A stretch of DNA of 64,000 bases from Antitrichia curtipendula (taxonomy: Eukaryota; Streptophyta; Bryopsida; Hypnales; Leucodontaceae). A model generated the notes under the pieces. It was not told the DNA's origin, did no database searches, and saw only the letters and a list, made by a program, of their open reading frames with translations. Where the stretch lies: the NCBI GenBank assembly GCA_951230915.1, contig OX579641.1:8184001-8248000 (forward strand). Reading direction: 5' to 3'. Position 1 is the stretch's first letter. Each line of letters begins with the position of its first letter. A program made the position numbers and the translations under genes. Positions 1 through 11,500 of this stretch are shown in pieces.

Positions 1-1238
1 GTGGAGACAAGTGTGAGCGTTCATGGAAATCAAATGACGACCTCATCACGGGTTCAGAAATGAATACACATTGCTAACACGCAGGGAATACTTCAAAACA
101 AAATTAAAACACATTTCTAACACGTAGGGAGTAGTCCAAAACATGAATGCGCTTGACCTGGACTGCTCTAAAAAACCCTACCACAATGAATTCAAGTATG
201 AACAACGTGAAAGCCTACTGTGAGTGAATCTACAAGGACTACCATCACAATTGAATTAACAAGCATGAAGCTACTGCCCCTCATTGACCCACCCTAAAAC
301 CGCTATGAATTCCGGACATGCTGACTTACTATAAGCCCAGCGTAGCGTGACAGACTGTGTCATCTCCCCTTATCGTACATGAAGAACAATTCCACATGAA
401 AAGACTTAATCGAAAGCACTCCAACACACACGTAAGATCCGAGTGCTTCTATGCTACATTCAAGCTTACTAAAGTCAAGAAGCAGTCGCGGACGCAATTC
501 ACGACTGCAAAGACACTGGACAGAAGTTGTACAGAAGTCACGGCTGCAGCGCCACTTCAAAGTGACTCGCACACGACAAAAACGCGTCTGAAGGGTGAGC
601 TTGCTCCACAAAAAGCAACTGCTTGCTTGACTTAGTGTAGACATGCATGCTTCAATGTCGAAACTAGAACCTCTCTAGCACTACGTCTCCTGTAAAAGTA
701 GTAATTCGCATAGACGAACACACACTCATCAACTCTACAATCACCTTCTCCCTAGAAACCATGGCAGAGTGGAGTCACGTCGCCTGCACAACATACAGCC
801 TACTGCGCTAGAAACTTTAGGGGCTACCATCATAACTGAATGAATACACATGATGTGGACTACATACATGAGTCCAAGGGACCGCACGCCTTGATGCATC
901 CACTTTTTCAATTACTCTAAGCACACCGCAGCGTAATTGTAGCGTAATTGAATACTTCTTCCGCTCGTAACATGAAGGACAAGTTCAAGGTGACTAGACT
1001 TCACAACATCCACACAACTGAACAGAGACCAGACCCGGGCGCGTGAGGGCAACATTGAAGAATACTGCAGTCATGATGAAGTGACGGACGGAATTCACGA
1101 CTGCAACCTCACTCAAACAATAGTTTTAGAGTAGTCATGATTGCAACACGACTCCCTGGTGACTCATACACGACAACAACGCGACTGCAGGGTGGGCATG
1201 CTGCGGATGACATGAGGTGAGTGTGTAAATGACCGTAC
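1..1238. other. Non-coding left flank with scattered AGTCAY motifs
   Basis: No convincing gene is seen here. Short motifs such as GCAGTCATGATGAAGTGAC (around 1065-1083) and their reverse complements recur, as in the introns further right. The minus-strand gene described next may have further 3' exons here, because its last recognised exon ends at a good donor (1238/1237), but no following acceptor could be chosen with confidence. Confidence 0.4.
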
Positions 1239-3494
1239 CTTTTTTGATGCAGCATCATGTTTCTTCTCCGTGGCAAAGGCCGTCTTCGATCTGGTGTTTT
1301 GCAGTTTTGCTTCCCCGTCCTTCCCTGCACAGACACGGGACAGAAGTTAAACATGTGAAGTAGTGTTGAAGGTGAGGGTCGCTTGGTGTTTGAAACCGGC
1401 TGGGAGGCAAATCCCCTCACCTTCTACCGTTTCACGAAAATGATATCCAGTTCTACGGATCTTGGTTTGAAGCCACTCGGACTTGGACTCGTTGTGCACT
1501 TCAGAGTACTTCGCGCGGAAGGCACTGACGTCCGGACACCTCCAAAAAGCTTCCAAGACGGGCCACAGATAAAACTTCAGATATTCTCTGTTGTCAGCTA
1601 CGGTGCGCAGCCACTTAACATAGAACGGGTTCGTGATGACCACATTCTTTTCCGCGTTGCAGGCAACCGTACAGCTCTTACTATCCACAATTAACGTGTT
1701 CTCCTCCGTGAACTCAGGGTATTGGCCATAGACTACGGATAAGTGCTTCTTCTCCAAATTCCCATTATCGTTTTCTCCTCCACTTGTAGAATTACCGGTA
1801 CAGGACCAGCAGAAGAGGGGATCCTTGTCAGAGGCATGACTATAGAACCCTCCCAACATTGCAGGAACCACATCCGACATGTACGAAGCGCTCCGGCTAC
1901 CCCAAAACGCTACTTTGAAATGTGAGAAGCAACGGGCCAGAAAATGTTTAAGCCAAGGACGATAAACTACTCTATGAGACTTCGTTGTCGTGCTAACACG
2001 GATGCTAGTATTTGGGTTGGCAGCAAAAAGCATTCTACAGTCCAGAAGGGTTCCTTGAACGTTGAAAATGATCAACTTCGGAGCATGTGAACTATAGCCG
2101 TCCATCCTATTAGTCACGTGGTCTTGCAAGGTGAGGAAAGGAACCCCGAGAATGGATGCAGAAGGAATTGGGGGCTGCGACATACAAACCTTAGAGGGGG
2201 ACTTGGAAGCTTTCTTAGCCTTCCGAGCCGGTGCAGGTGCAACATCAGCTGCCGTAGCATGGTCAATAGGGAAGACCGCTAAACCTCCCTCACCTCCTTC
2301 ATCTGGGTTGACCTCCGCATTGCTACAATCCATGGTGCGCTCCTCGGAGGAATGGGTGTTGGCAGCACCAACCGGATTCCCTTCGAGCACCTTGGTAGGA
2401 GAATCGTCAGCACCTGTCACAGGAGAAACATTAGCTTCTGGTGTCACAAGAGAAACCGCAGTTTCTGGTGTGGAGCATATTTTCTCTGGCTGGTCCACAT
2501 GGCCAACACATTGATCCTCACTATGGTCAGGTTCACGCTCAGCGTCAGTCGCAAGACCAGTACACGGTCTAGGCACTATAACAAAACATGGTAAAAAAAA
2601 ACCACATTCAAAATCAAGTGCGGTTCTTTTTGCCACGTTTTTGTGCATGCGCGCGTAGTGGGCAGTCAACTTCTTTTGCAATGTCCCACTGCAATTTTTG
2701 AAATTTGAAAGCGTGTAATATACCGTTGAAAAGATATTTTTAAGACCTTTCCAATGGTATATTACACATTTTCAAATTCTAAAAATTGCAGTGAGAAATT
2801 GCAAAAGAAGCTGACTGCGCGCGTAGTGGGTCTACACAGAAACGTGGCGAAAAGAACCGCACTCGCTTTTGAGTGCGGTTTTTTTTTACCATGTTTTGTT
2901 ATAGTGAGGCTTGTCCGGCGACAAAATGTAGCAGTTGGGGGAACCTTCTGCAACTGGAGTAACCACATGCTCAGCCACAGCATCGACGACGGAAGCATCT
3001 TCTTTAGACGGCTTCACCCCTGCCTGCAACTTCGGAGAAGACGGGTCGTGATCCTCCACCTTCCAGCGCGGCGACAGGGGTTTCTGTAAGTGAACCTCCG
3101 GCACTTCAAACTCGTCCGACAATGTGACTGCTGCCTTCGACGCCAACTGGTCACCGTCATCAGCAATCACCTTACTCCGCGACTTACCTAAAGGCTGGGC
3201 ATTGTGTTTCTTGATGAGGTAGCCCTTCCTCCGCGGTTGCAGGTTCTCTGTTAATGCGCCTCCATCTGCGGCCTCAGCAGAGTCCTCATTTTCAAGCGCT
3301 GATTCAATGATGGATGGGCTGCCTACTGTGGTCCCCTTTGACTTTCCCAAGAAATCCGCAAACATCAGCTTCAGGTCGTCAATTGCAGATGCTTGGGCTG
3401 TGGTGGTTGCTACGATTTGAGTGAACTTAGCGTCCACATCGCGCTTCAAAGACTCAACTGTGGAGCGTAGACTGCTGTCCCTTGCGTCAGACGG
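1239..3494 (-). pseudogene. FCP1/NLI-like HAD domain exons of a CACTA-borne gene
   Basis: These are the 3' exons of a minus-strand gene: one from 3494 to 1421, with a MITE inside it, and one from 1324 to 1239, joined through donor AAG|GTGAGG and acceptor TGCAG. The first part has a heptad-like stretch and acidic low-complexity sequence. The later part resembles an FCP1/NLI-interacting-factor phosphatase: a strand ending IIFNVQGTLLD, then RPWLKHFLARC, FWGSRSASYM, TLIVDSKS and LWPVLEAFWRCPD. Known: active enzymes of this HAD family use DxDxT. Here it reads NVQGT, so both aspartates are missing and phosphatase activity is unlikely. Taking out the MITE and one 3-bp target copy leaves one open frame from 3494 to 1421. 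Phases match across both introns. Frame continuity makes this the C-terminal half of the TNPA-like gene upstream. Confidence 0.6.
2574..2906. mobile_element. 333-bp CACTA-type foldback MITE inserted in an exon
   Basis: Perfect terminal inverted repeats begin CACTATAACAAAACATGG, and the similarity continues inward so that almost the whole element is two arms of about 150 bp. It is flanked by a 3-bp duplication, AGG, at 2571-2573 and 2907-2909. CACTA ends plus a 3-bp target duplication are the hallmark of the CACTA superfamily. There is no coding capacity of its own. It lies inside the FCP1-like exon; the total insertion of 336 bp is divisible by three, but the arms carry stop codons. The minus-strand arms contain a GTAAAA and a TTATAG, so splicing out of most of the element is conceivable but untested. 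Confidence 0.85.
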
Positions 3495-3781
3495 CTTATG
3501 AACAACCATATAGTTCAAGATTCACGCGATTAGTCATCCATGTGTATTCATGAAATTGCGCAGCCACACTACAGTCACACTACAGTCATGCTGTAGTCAC
3601 AGCGCAGTCATGCCGCAGTGACAACGGAAAAAAATGACTTTCCTAGAACTCCTATCGGGTCATACGACTTCAAAGTTACTGCAATGCAACTACAGAAAGA
3701 GGAAACCCCTGCTCAATGACGCGCACACAACTAAAACAAAAAGACAGTGGGGGAGAAGACAATGGTTGATAAAGCACTTAC

Positions 3782-5433
3782 TGGTCTCCCTTCACAAGCG
3801 GGTGGAGTGAAGTTGAGTCCTTCCGCTAGATCAGTGATCCCTGGAGTCATTTCCCGGGATTCTCTCTGCACAATCCAATGCCACAAAAGGAAAATCAATG
3901 GCATTTTCAGTTTGCTCCAATGTTGTGACGTTCACACATCTCAGAAGAAACAAAAGTAGCAAGAAAAATCAGAAAAAAACCCTAGGACAGCCAGGTACTT
4001 ACCAAGGCAGCTTCCTTGCCAGCTTTCCCTTTCCTTCCCACGACGTGGCTTGGCTTCACACTTCGCTGTGTGGATTTCATTTTCAGCGACTTCATACGCT
4101 GGGCAGGTGTGTCCCAGTAGTCTTTCAACCTCCCCCACTGCGAACCATTGATGTGGTCAGGGCAATCGACCTGTCCTGCTAGCCACTTCACCTTTAAGCG
4201 AGATCGCTCAGACTTCATAAATTTGATTATGGCAATTTTGAAGCCCACCAAGCTGAGGGGTTGACCCCTGTATTCAAACTCACTTTCCAGAGCTTCTCTG
4301 AGCTTACGAATAGCGTAAGGGTCCTGCTTGGACCAAGTAGTGCAGGACATATCCAGCATCCTTGGGGTATAGTCCCGGATTGCCTCATCCTAGGCGTTTT
4401 TTCCCTTACACCCTGCATCCACTTCACCACCTTCGCCAACAACAATATAATTTGGCTTCTTCCCTTCCGCTTCGCGATTCTGGCTCCCTGTATTGTATGC
4501 TTGACGTCGCTTCCTCCGTGAAGCCCTGTCTTCACTGTCCTGTAAAGATCCTCCAGCACTCTCGGACCATGGCGCTGCAGTCATGGGTGGTTGAGGCCCA
4601 TTCCAAGTGGGTGGTGGTTGGGAGGACTGTGCGGGCATCCACTGAGCCGGTTGCCACGTCCAGCCCAATGCGTACGGAGTCGCGCTTGGTGGACGTCCCA
4701 GCTCCAACGCCTTCGCAGACTTCTCCTTTGCTGGCAATTTGGACGGGCCACCAAATTTTGCCCGCTTGGATCTGCGATTCAACAGAGGTTCGCTCTCCTC
4801 CATGTCGTCGTTGCTAGAGTCTTCTCGCGACTGAATGTCATCTGCACAAAGGCAGGAGCACCACACGCGCTAGTTAGTTTTTCTGCCAAAAAGTGAGTGC
4901 CATTGAGGAGGGACCCTAATCCCGGGGCCGGACAAGCAACTAAATTATCTGTAACGGGGTTTTAATTGCAGTTACAGAAGAAGCACGTTACAGCAATGAG
5001 CCAGGCGACTTGAAGTTGTACTTGCAAAAAACTTGAAAGATGCACAAAATGAACATGTACGCATTTCCGCTGATTTCTGAAACCAGTCAATAACGAATAT
5101 GTTGGTTTGGCAAGTGCAATCACAAGCGCGAGACTGGGACGCTCATAACTGAGCCGTGTCGCAGTGAGCAGCCGCATATGTCCTCCTACGACAATGCAAA
5201 ATGCAGTGCCAAAAACCCTCAAACCACAACAGGGAATCCCTATCCAAGAAATTACCTGCGCCATCCGCATCCTTGAATTGCCGCTCAAGGTCACAAGCGA
5301 TTGCAAGGTGCAACATACCTTCTGCGATGGCCTTGTCATTGGACTCTGTCGCCTCGGAGGAGGAGTCCCGCTCGCTTGCCATTTCGGAATTCGCCCGATC
5401 TCCGCGCTTGCTTGCTGCGCTCTGCTGCTTCAC
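3782..5433 (-). pseudogene. TNPA/Transposase_24-like accessory gene, 5' exons
   Basis: Three minus-strand exons fit by splice sites and phase: about 5433-5256 (donor GCAG|GTAATT), 4841-4003 (acceptor TGCAG, donor TTG|GTAAGT) and 3865-3782 (acceptor TGCAG, donor CCA|GTAAGT). They lead in phase 0 into the FCP1-like exon at 3494. The protein is acidic and serine-rich at first, then has a basic stretch (NRRSKRAKF), a P/W-rich segment, and a region with WGRLKDYWDTPAQRMKSLK followed by HVVGRKG. That pattern recalls the Ptta/En/Spm Transposase_24 family (TNPA-like DNA-binding proteins of CACTA elements). One in-frame TAG at 4392-4390 interrupts it. The true 5' end is unresolved: an ATG at 5516 gives 28 good codons in another frame. 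Assignment to TNPA is by motif resemblance only. Confidence 0.5.
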
Positions 5434-5516
5434 TGTGCGTCCTCAAAGGCCTCGCCTCGGGAGAATTGTCCGCCTGTGGAGAAGCGCGTCCTTCGTCTTT
5501 CTGTTGGCAATGGCAT

Positions 5517-6247
5517 GATGGGGCGGCTTCTTCCTTGCTTTGTCGCCGTCCCTACAATTCCACCGCGCAGCAGGTGGGTAAACTCGCAAGAACTAGAAGA
5601 AATCAGGAGACGCCTAAAGCATACACGAGCACCCCTCTCGCTTTGGAATTCAAGAAAAATGTCTCACTACCATGATCGCAAAACAAGACAACGCAAGTGT
5701 GTGCCATTAGGGTTTCTCGCTACCCTCTTCAAAGGCGCACACCCACCGGCACTAGGTTCCACGTGGACCGGCAACAGAAACGGCTTCTAGGCCCATTCTT
5801 CCGAGCGCGCAACTCTCTCATGACTGCTTCCTGACTTCACTTTAGTGACGTCAAAGTCGTAAGCTCTAGAACGTGACTTCATCATGACTAGGGAACCACT
5901 TCACGCCACCCAAGAAAAATGACGGCGGCAAAATTAATGCAGTAACACTAAAAACACTACGACGTCGATACATTGATCCCTCCCCCAAAAAATTTCAAAG
6001 CACCCTGGGACGTCGTGTAGTTAGAAGATGATCGAACATCTGACTTAGCGTACACAACAGGGATACTGGTCATCAGTTTAGAAGCTTCAACCTTCTGTAC
6101 TGTAATTGTACAAAAATAGTGACGAGGGGGAGGCACTGCATGCATGCACCAAGCTAGAGAAGACCGTTCATGACTTTGGGAGGGACTGCATGCATGCAAG
6201 AACCACAACTTTGAGAAGTTCACAAGACTTCCGAGGGGAACCGCAAC
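5517..6247. other. Non-coding spacer, minus-strand gene
   Basis: No supported exon is seen. It contains AGTCAY-type motifs near 5818-5890 (for example TGACTTCACTTTAGTGAC) and a GCATGCATGCA palindromic tract repeated at 6139-6149 and 6188-6198. If the exon at 6370 belongs to the TNPA-like gene, this is largely intron. Confidence 0.35.
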
Positions 6248-6252
6248 TCACA

Positions 6253-6370
6253 ACTCCTGCCTAGCGCGCAGTACGGGTTCCAGGGCCATGAGCATCTCCG
6301 CCTTCTTCTGGTCTCGCAAGAGCTCGTAGTCAGTCTTTGGATGAGGCGGGCTCTCTGGCGGTGACTCCAT
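6253..6370 (-). CDS. Probable first coding exon, minus strand
   Basis: An ATG at 6370 opens about 39 codons beginning MESPPESPPHPKTDYELLRD and continuing into a helical K/E/L-rich segment. It stops at a strong donor, GAGTT|GTGAGT, directly before an in-frame TGA at 6250-6248. A proline-rich start followed by a DYELLRD helix is common in plant transposon-borne proteins. It lies upstream of the TNPA-like exons on the same strand and could be their first exon, but I could not find a connecting acceptor in the right phase. It may instead belong to a separate decayed gene. Confidence 0.4.
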
Positions 6371-7453
6371 GAGCGTCGCCAACGCTTGGATTCACGCACT
6401 TTCTTCAATTCACCTGGTCAGAGCTACGACAAATCACTTGCCCACCCTATCGCGGAGCGAGTGCTGTGCTTCCCATGTCGTCCTGTGGAACGCGTGATCC
6501 ATCTGTAACTCTGTAAGTTCCTCCAATCTTTGTGTTGTCAAGGCGAATTCGCAAGTGAGAGATCAGTGAAATGATGGTTTTCGAGGTGTGATAAGCCGAT
6601 CATAAATGACTGGATTTGGCGGCGGCAGTGCTGCGCTCTTCCGCAATAAACACAGCCCGCTCCACCGAGCAAGTGCTCATCTCCATTGAAGTGCGTCTCT
6701 CCCGGTTCTGAAATCATTGAGGACCCAATGATGAATGCCACCTGCACTCTTAGTTGTCGGCGTGGAATTTAATGTGCACGGACTGGAAGGCGGCGGCCTC
6801 CCCGCCTGTGAGTCCACTTCTGGAGAAACCGCCACGACGTCAAAGGCCAGTCACCTTGAAGTCACTCTGAAGTCATTCAAATTACTTCACGACTCGTGAA
6901 TGACTTTGTGGAGTCATTTCTCTGTCACGATATGAGATCCGGAACTCGTAAATGACTTCTACAGAAAATTCCGAGTGTGGAGGCGTCAGCTATGTGTCGT
7001 ATACGGTAGTGCTTCAGTCTGCAGAGGTACAAGTCCTAATGGTCCGGAATCGTGTGTCAGTTATCCCTACAAAGAGGATAATACACATACATGGAATGAC
7101 ATCAGAAGCATCAACCCCTGTGAGTATAACGTGAACACAGGTGGTGACTTTTTCAAAACATTGCATATTCTATCGAATAGAATATGAGTGCCAAACAGAC
7201 GATTTTCATTGATAATCACGCGCCAAAACCCTTAGGACTATCCGTTCACAGGAAGGGTAATACTTTTCACATGACATTGTGTGTGACATTGCAAAGCTAA
7301 AAAAAAAATGGAATAGGGATTGCCGCTCCCCCATCCTCCATTGGCTAATCATCCATGAATCCATTGTTAGAGGCCTCTGTTTGAATAATTATGGATGGCA
7401 TATTGGTTTAGGATTAGACAATACTCAGGAGCCGAGGAAGGACCTTCCAGAAC
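6371..7453. other. Spacer between divergent genes
   Basis: No supported gene. A cluster of AGTCAY motifs in both orientations occupies about 6838-6960, with units such as TTGAAGTCAC, CTGAAGTCAT and GAATGACTT. The rest shows nothing recognisable. This is where promoters for the two divergent genes would be expected, but no clear TATA box was chosen. Confidence 0.3.
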
Positions 7454-8209
7454 ATGCCGAAGAAGAGAGTTCTGAAGGTTGCTCCATTGTTTTGTAGAAC
7501 GAGACAGAGGATGAGAACACTAGATTCGGAGGACGTCGCAATAGTGCCACGACCTCTACGCACGAGTATGGCAGAAACTGAGATTGTCACTTCTTGTGTA
7601 CATAATGTCAGTTCCATTCTTGTACGTGGTCCACACCTCGTTGGAGTTTGTGCTCCAAATCCAGCACCTACATCCATGCGACAAGAATGGCAGGTATTCA
7701 ATACAGCATTAGACATGTTTTCATCCGTGATGAACTTGGACAAATTAGACCCTTGCGATTATTCAAGCACATGGGAGGCATGTGTTCGTCAGGATTTGTG
7801 GACATCAGAGGTAGCTGCAACGTTGAAGCCTCACCCCACTGTCCCAAATCAGAATGCCCAGGCTATATGCTCGTATGTAGAAACCGTAGATCTCAACTCT
7901 GAAGTTGTCCTTTGTTCAAACACTGTATCCCTTCAGCGTACAAATGTGAGGCACCTGAGATGCTCATCTGAAAGAAGTAAAGTATTTGGGATTGCTATTC
8001 TTTATTTTATTCCATGCACATGCCAAATTGATTTCTACAGAAGTCAATGGCTCATACATTTCTATTTGTGCCTCCTCTGTACACTACATTCTGGAATATC
8101 ACCCAAATTTGAATCAAAATTAATAGTGTGCAGTCAATGTATAACCATCACAGTTTGTGTTACTGAATGCAAAATGGTCCAACATGCAATGTTTGTTGTC
8201 GAAAGCTGA
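7454..8209 (+). CDS. Unrecognised 251-codon ORF inside the CACTA element
   Basis: An ATG-initiated open frame lies between the two divergent CACTA genes. The first 170 or so codons have a mixed composition (for example MPKKRVLKVAPLFC near the start). The last 70 are hydrophobic and cysteine-rich, as AT-rich non-coding DNA often is, so the true C-terminus may lie earlier. No domain was recognised. The surrounding 6.96-8.21 kb has few AGTCAY motifs, unlike both flanks, which would fit a nested insertion. It may not be a gene. Confidence 0.2.
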   Translation: MPKKRVLKVAPLFCRTRQRMRTLDSEDVAIVPRPLRTSMAETEIVTSCVHNVSSILVRGPHLVGVCAPNPAPTSMRQEWQVFNTALDMFSSVMNLDKLDPCDYSSTWEACVRQDLWTSEVAATLKPHPTVPNQNAQAICSYVETVDLNSEVVLCSNTVSLQRTNVRHLRCSSERSKVFGIAILYFIPCTCQIDFYRSQWLIHFYLCLLCTLHSGISPKFESKLIVCSQCITITVCVTECKMVQHAMFVVES

Positions 8210-8225
8210 CACTGTTGAACATGAT

Positions 8226-8357
8226 GTTGAAGTCATTCTTGAGTCACGTCCGAGTCATTCTTGAGTCGCGTCAGCCCGCGCGAAGTCATGAAGCAATGGA
8301 TTCAGTCATGCTGAAGTCATAAAGCAGTATGTAGGAGTCATGCTGAAGTCACATTCA
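8226..8357 (+). repeat. Dense AGTCAY motif cluster upstream of TNP2
   Basis: About nine degenerate copies of a 9-10-bp motif occur in 130 bp, all in the same orientation: TTGAAGTCAT, TTGAGTCACG, CCGAGTCATT, GCGAAGTCAT, TTCAGTCATG, CTGAAGTCAT and similar. It lies 220 bp before the TNP2 start codon. In known CACTA elements such short repeats are TNPA binding sites, concentrated near the ends. Confidence 0.6.
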
Positions 8358-8575
8358 TTGAGGACAAGCTGCAAGCGGTCACCGAAGTTGTACATGCTTG
8401 CGACGTAGTTTTGACCATTTCAAACGTCCCTTTGAATCGCAGTTGACAACCATAGAGGTGTTGTCCACGACAAACGATGATTCCAGCACGCCTACCTCTC
8501 TCAGACAGTCGGAGGCAACGACTACGTGATGACCGACTATGAATTCGGGAGCATCAACGTGCGACACAGTGCAAT

Positions 8576-11500
8576 ATGACCAAAATTTATTGCCCCTGCA
8601 ATAAGTGTCGGGGTCGACGGAAGATATTAATACGAAATGTGAGAGACCATCTTGTCAGAAATGGCCGATATGCGAATTGTAGGATTTAGAGAGGACCAGG
8701 TGACTGAGACTCTTCCGATGACGAGTGGGAGCAGGCATTCTGGGAACCAGTCAAAGAAGGTGCACCGGCAGTGGATGCTACTATCGACACACAAGGCATG
8801 GTCGACCAAGCAATACAAGACGTGCCTAGCATAAAAGCTGCAGCAGAGAGGGCGCAGCGGGAAGTAGCAGATGCTTTTGCAGCGGCGGATTCCATCCATG
8901 AGCGCATAATGGAAGAGGGCGATGACGTAGTTGGAGACCTTCAAGAGTCAGGCGAAATGAATGCAGAGGGAGCTGTTGACCAAGTCAGCTTTGACGCCAC
9001 GGCTCTGGAGGAGTCAATGCAGGTATTGTATGTTGGTGCCCAGTGTAGCAACTTGGCAGCAACCGTCTTGCTCATGAATCTTTGCACTGTGCACGGAGTG
9101 AGCAACAACTGTGCCAACGAACTCTTCAACGTCCTCAACCAGCACATCCTCCTGGAGCAGAACACTTTGTCGAAGACGTACCATGCTGCTAAAACCGTCA
9201 CTTCAAAGTTGGGTTTGACTTACAATAGCATACATGCCTGTGAGCGAGGATGTGTGCTCTTCCGAGGTGAACATGAAAATGCCCTCCGATGCCCCAAGTG
9301 CGGCGGACGTCGTTACAGAGACGAGGAGCGTTGTTGCTTCCCCTTGAAGGTTTTGCGGCACTTTCCAATCATACCATGACTTCAACGAACGTTTTGAAGT
9401 CCAGCCATTTCGAAGTTGATGCTCTGGCATGCTGAGAATCAGAGTGACCAAGAGGGAGGGGACGGGCTTGTGAGGCACCCTTGCGACTCCAAGGCCTAGA
9501 AACACTTCCATGAAAACGTGGATCCGACTTTTGCTAGTGATCCGAGAAATGTCCACTTTGCGCTAGCGGCTGATGGAGTGAACCCATTCTCTCAGAACAG
9601 GTCTTCTTGGTCGACGTGGCCTGTTCTATTGTTGAATTATAATCTTCCCCCATGGTTGAGCCTAAAGAAGTTTTTCATTCTACTCGCCCTGTTAATTCCA
9701 AGTAGAGAATCCGTAACTTCAGAAGTGTTTGATGTGTATTTGGAGCCACTGGTGGATGAGCTTCTAGAGTTGTGGGGTGGCGTTCCTGCATACGACATTA
9801 CAAAGGACGTGGGACATCGGTCATTTCAACTTCGTGCCATGCTCCTCTGGACTATTCATGACTTCCCTGGTTACAGCACAGCAGGAGGATTTTCACACCA
9901 AGGTTATGCCGCCTGCCCATGGTGCGGCATGGATTTGGGTGCTGAGCATTCCGTTGAGCTTGGGAAATGTACATACGGGGGCACTAGGCGCTGGTTGCCA
10001 CTTGATCATCCTTACCAATCAAATGCCATGAAAGAACATTTCAATGTTGAACATGCCACAGGGAAGACCGCCCTCCACCGCGTGCTGTTTCAGCTGGGGA
10101 ACAAACGCAGCATGCAACGGACTATGCAGCTTGGAAATCACGTGGAAGCAGAGATGGAGCACCAGGAGACCCCTCCAAAATACATGGTGTGAAGCGCCTG
10201 AGCATTTTGCACAGATTGCCGTATTGGAAGGTGAGTCTCCGCTAGTCTTTGGAGTCATGAAGCAGTCGTACCTAGGCACTGAAGTCATTTAAGAGTGTTG
10301 TAGAAGTCACGTTGAAGTCATTTAAAAGTCGCATTTTCGCGACACATCTGTAGCACAACTGCTAAGCAGCGTGACTATAATGCATTAGACATGTGCTTGC
10401 ACGTTGTATGTTCCGTTCTCGCAGGACTTACTTGCACAACGTGGAATTTTTTTTCAGTACCTTAGACCGACTATAGGTACAAGATGTTTATAGTAAAGAA
10501 AGTTTCCCAACATGAAAAAGAAACGATGCCTGGCGGTGAGGAGGAAATGGTTACTTTTTCTCAATTGTCCCTATGCAAATGGACTGCAATAATCCACTTT
10601 CCGCAGTTCATGCATGCTTGCCACTGCTATAGTGCAATTCAGACCTGCCGTCAAATGCCGGGTTGCCAGACAACTGAGTCACGTCTTTTCATTCACGTCT
10701 AAGTCATTGTGTAGTAGTACAGAAGACGTACTATTCACCCCTCACTGTGGTACGACTCAAGTGTGACTTCGGTGTAACGGTTGCTAAGAACAAAGGGTCT
10801 GTGTAGTAGCATTCCTGCCTTTATTGCGGACACCCTGATTACTGACCGTCTTAATGTTTTTTACCTCACAGCATCTTCTTATCCGCTACACACTCGATGT
10901 CATGCATTGCGAAATGAACCTGTCAAAGAATTTGCTGAAGACCATAACTGGAAAGAAAGACACAGTCAAAGTTCGTCGGGATTTACAAAGGCGCAATGTA
11001 CGACCGCACTTATGGCTAACTCCAAAATCCAAATCCTCGAAGGCCAGGCAAGATGGTGAAGCCCAGAGCGTCCTACGTGCTAACAGATGATGAGTTCAAT
11101 CAATTTGCGCGAACCTTGGAGTTGTTGAAGACCCCTAGTGGCTATAGATTGGACTTGGGCAAGTGCATTCAGAAGAAGAACTTTGGGGGGCTGAAGTCAC
11201 ACGATTACCACGTATTGATGCAAGAGGTTCTGCCATTGGCACTAAGAGGTCTCATGCAGCCTGGTCCACGTCTAGCTGTCATGCGTATGTGCAAGGTCTT
11301 TCGTCGCCTTTGTACGAAGGTTTACAACCCAGCGGAATTTGCATCCCTGCAAAAAGATGTTGCAGAGAGCATGGCGTTGTTGGAGATAGAATTTCCGCCC
11401 TCGTTTTTCAACGTAATGACTCACCTCCCCTATCACTTGGCCGAAGAGTTAGACCTATGTGGACCGGTGAGTGCAAGGTGGATGTACCCGGTTGAAAGGT

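Noticed and set aside
2131..2514. 127-codon plus-strand ORF
   Set aside because: Antisense shadow of the FCP1-like exon.
5164..5790. 208-codon plus-strand ORF
   Set aside because: Antisense to the supported exon at 5256-5433; no domain or splice support.
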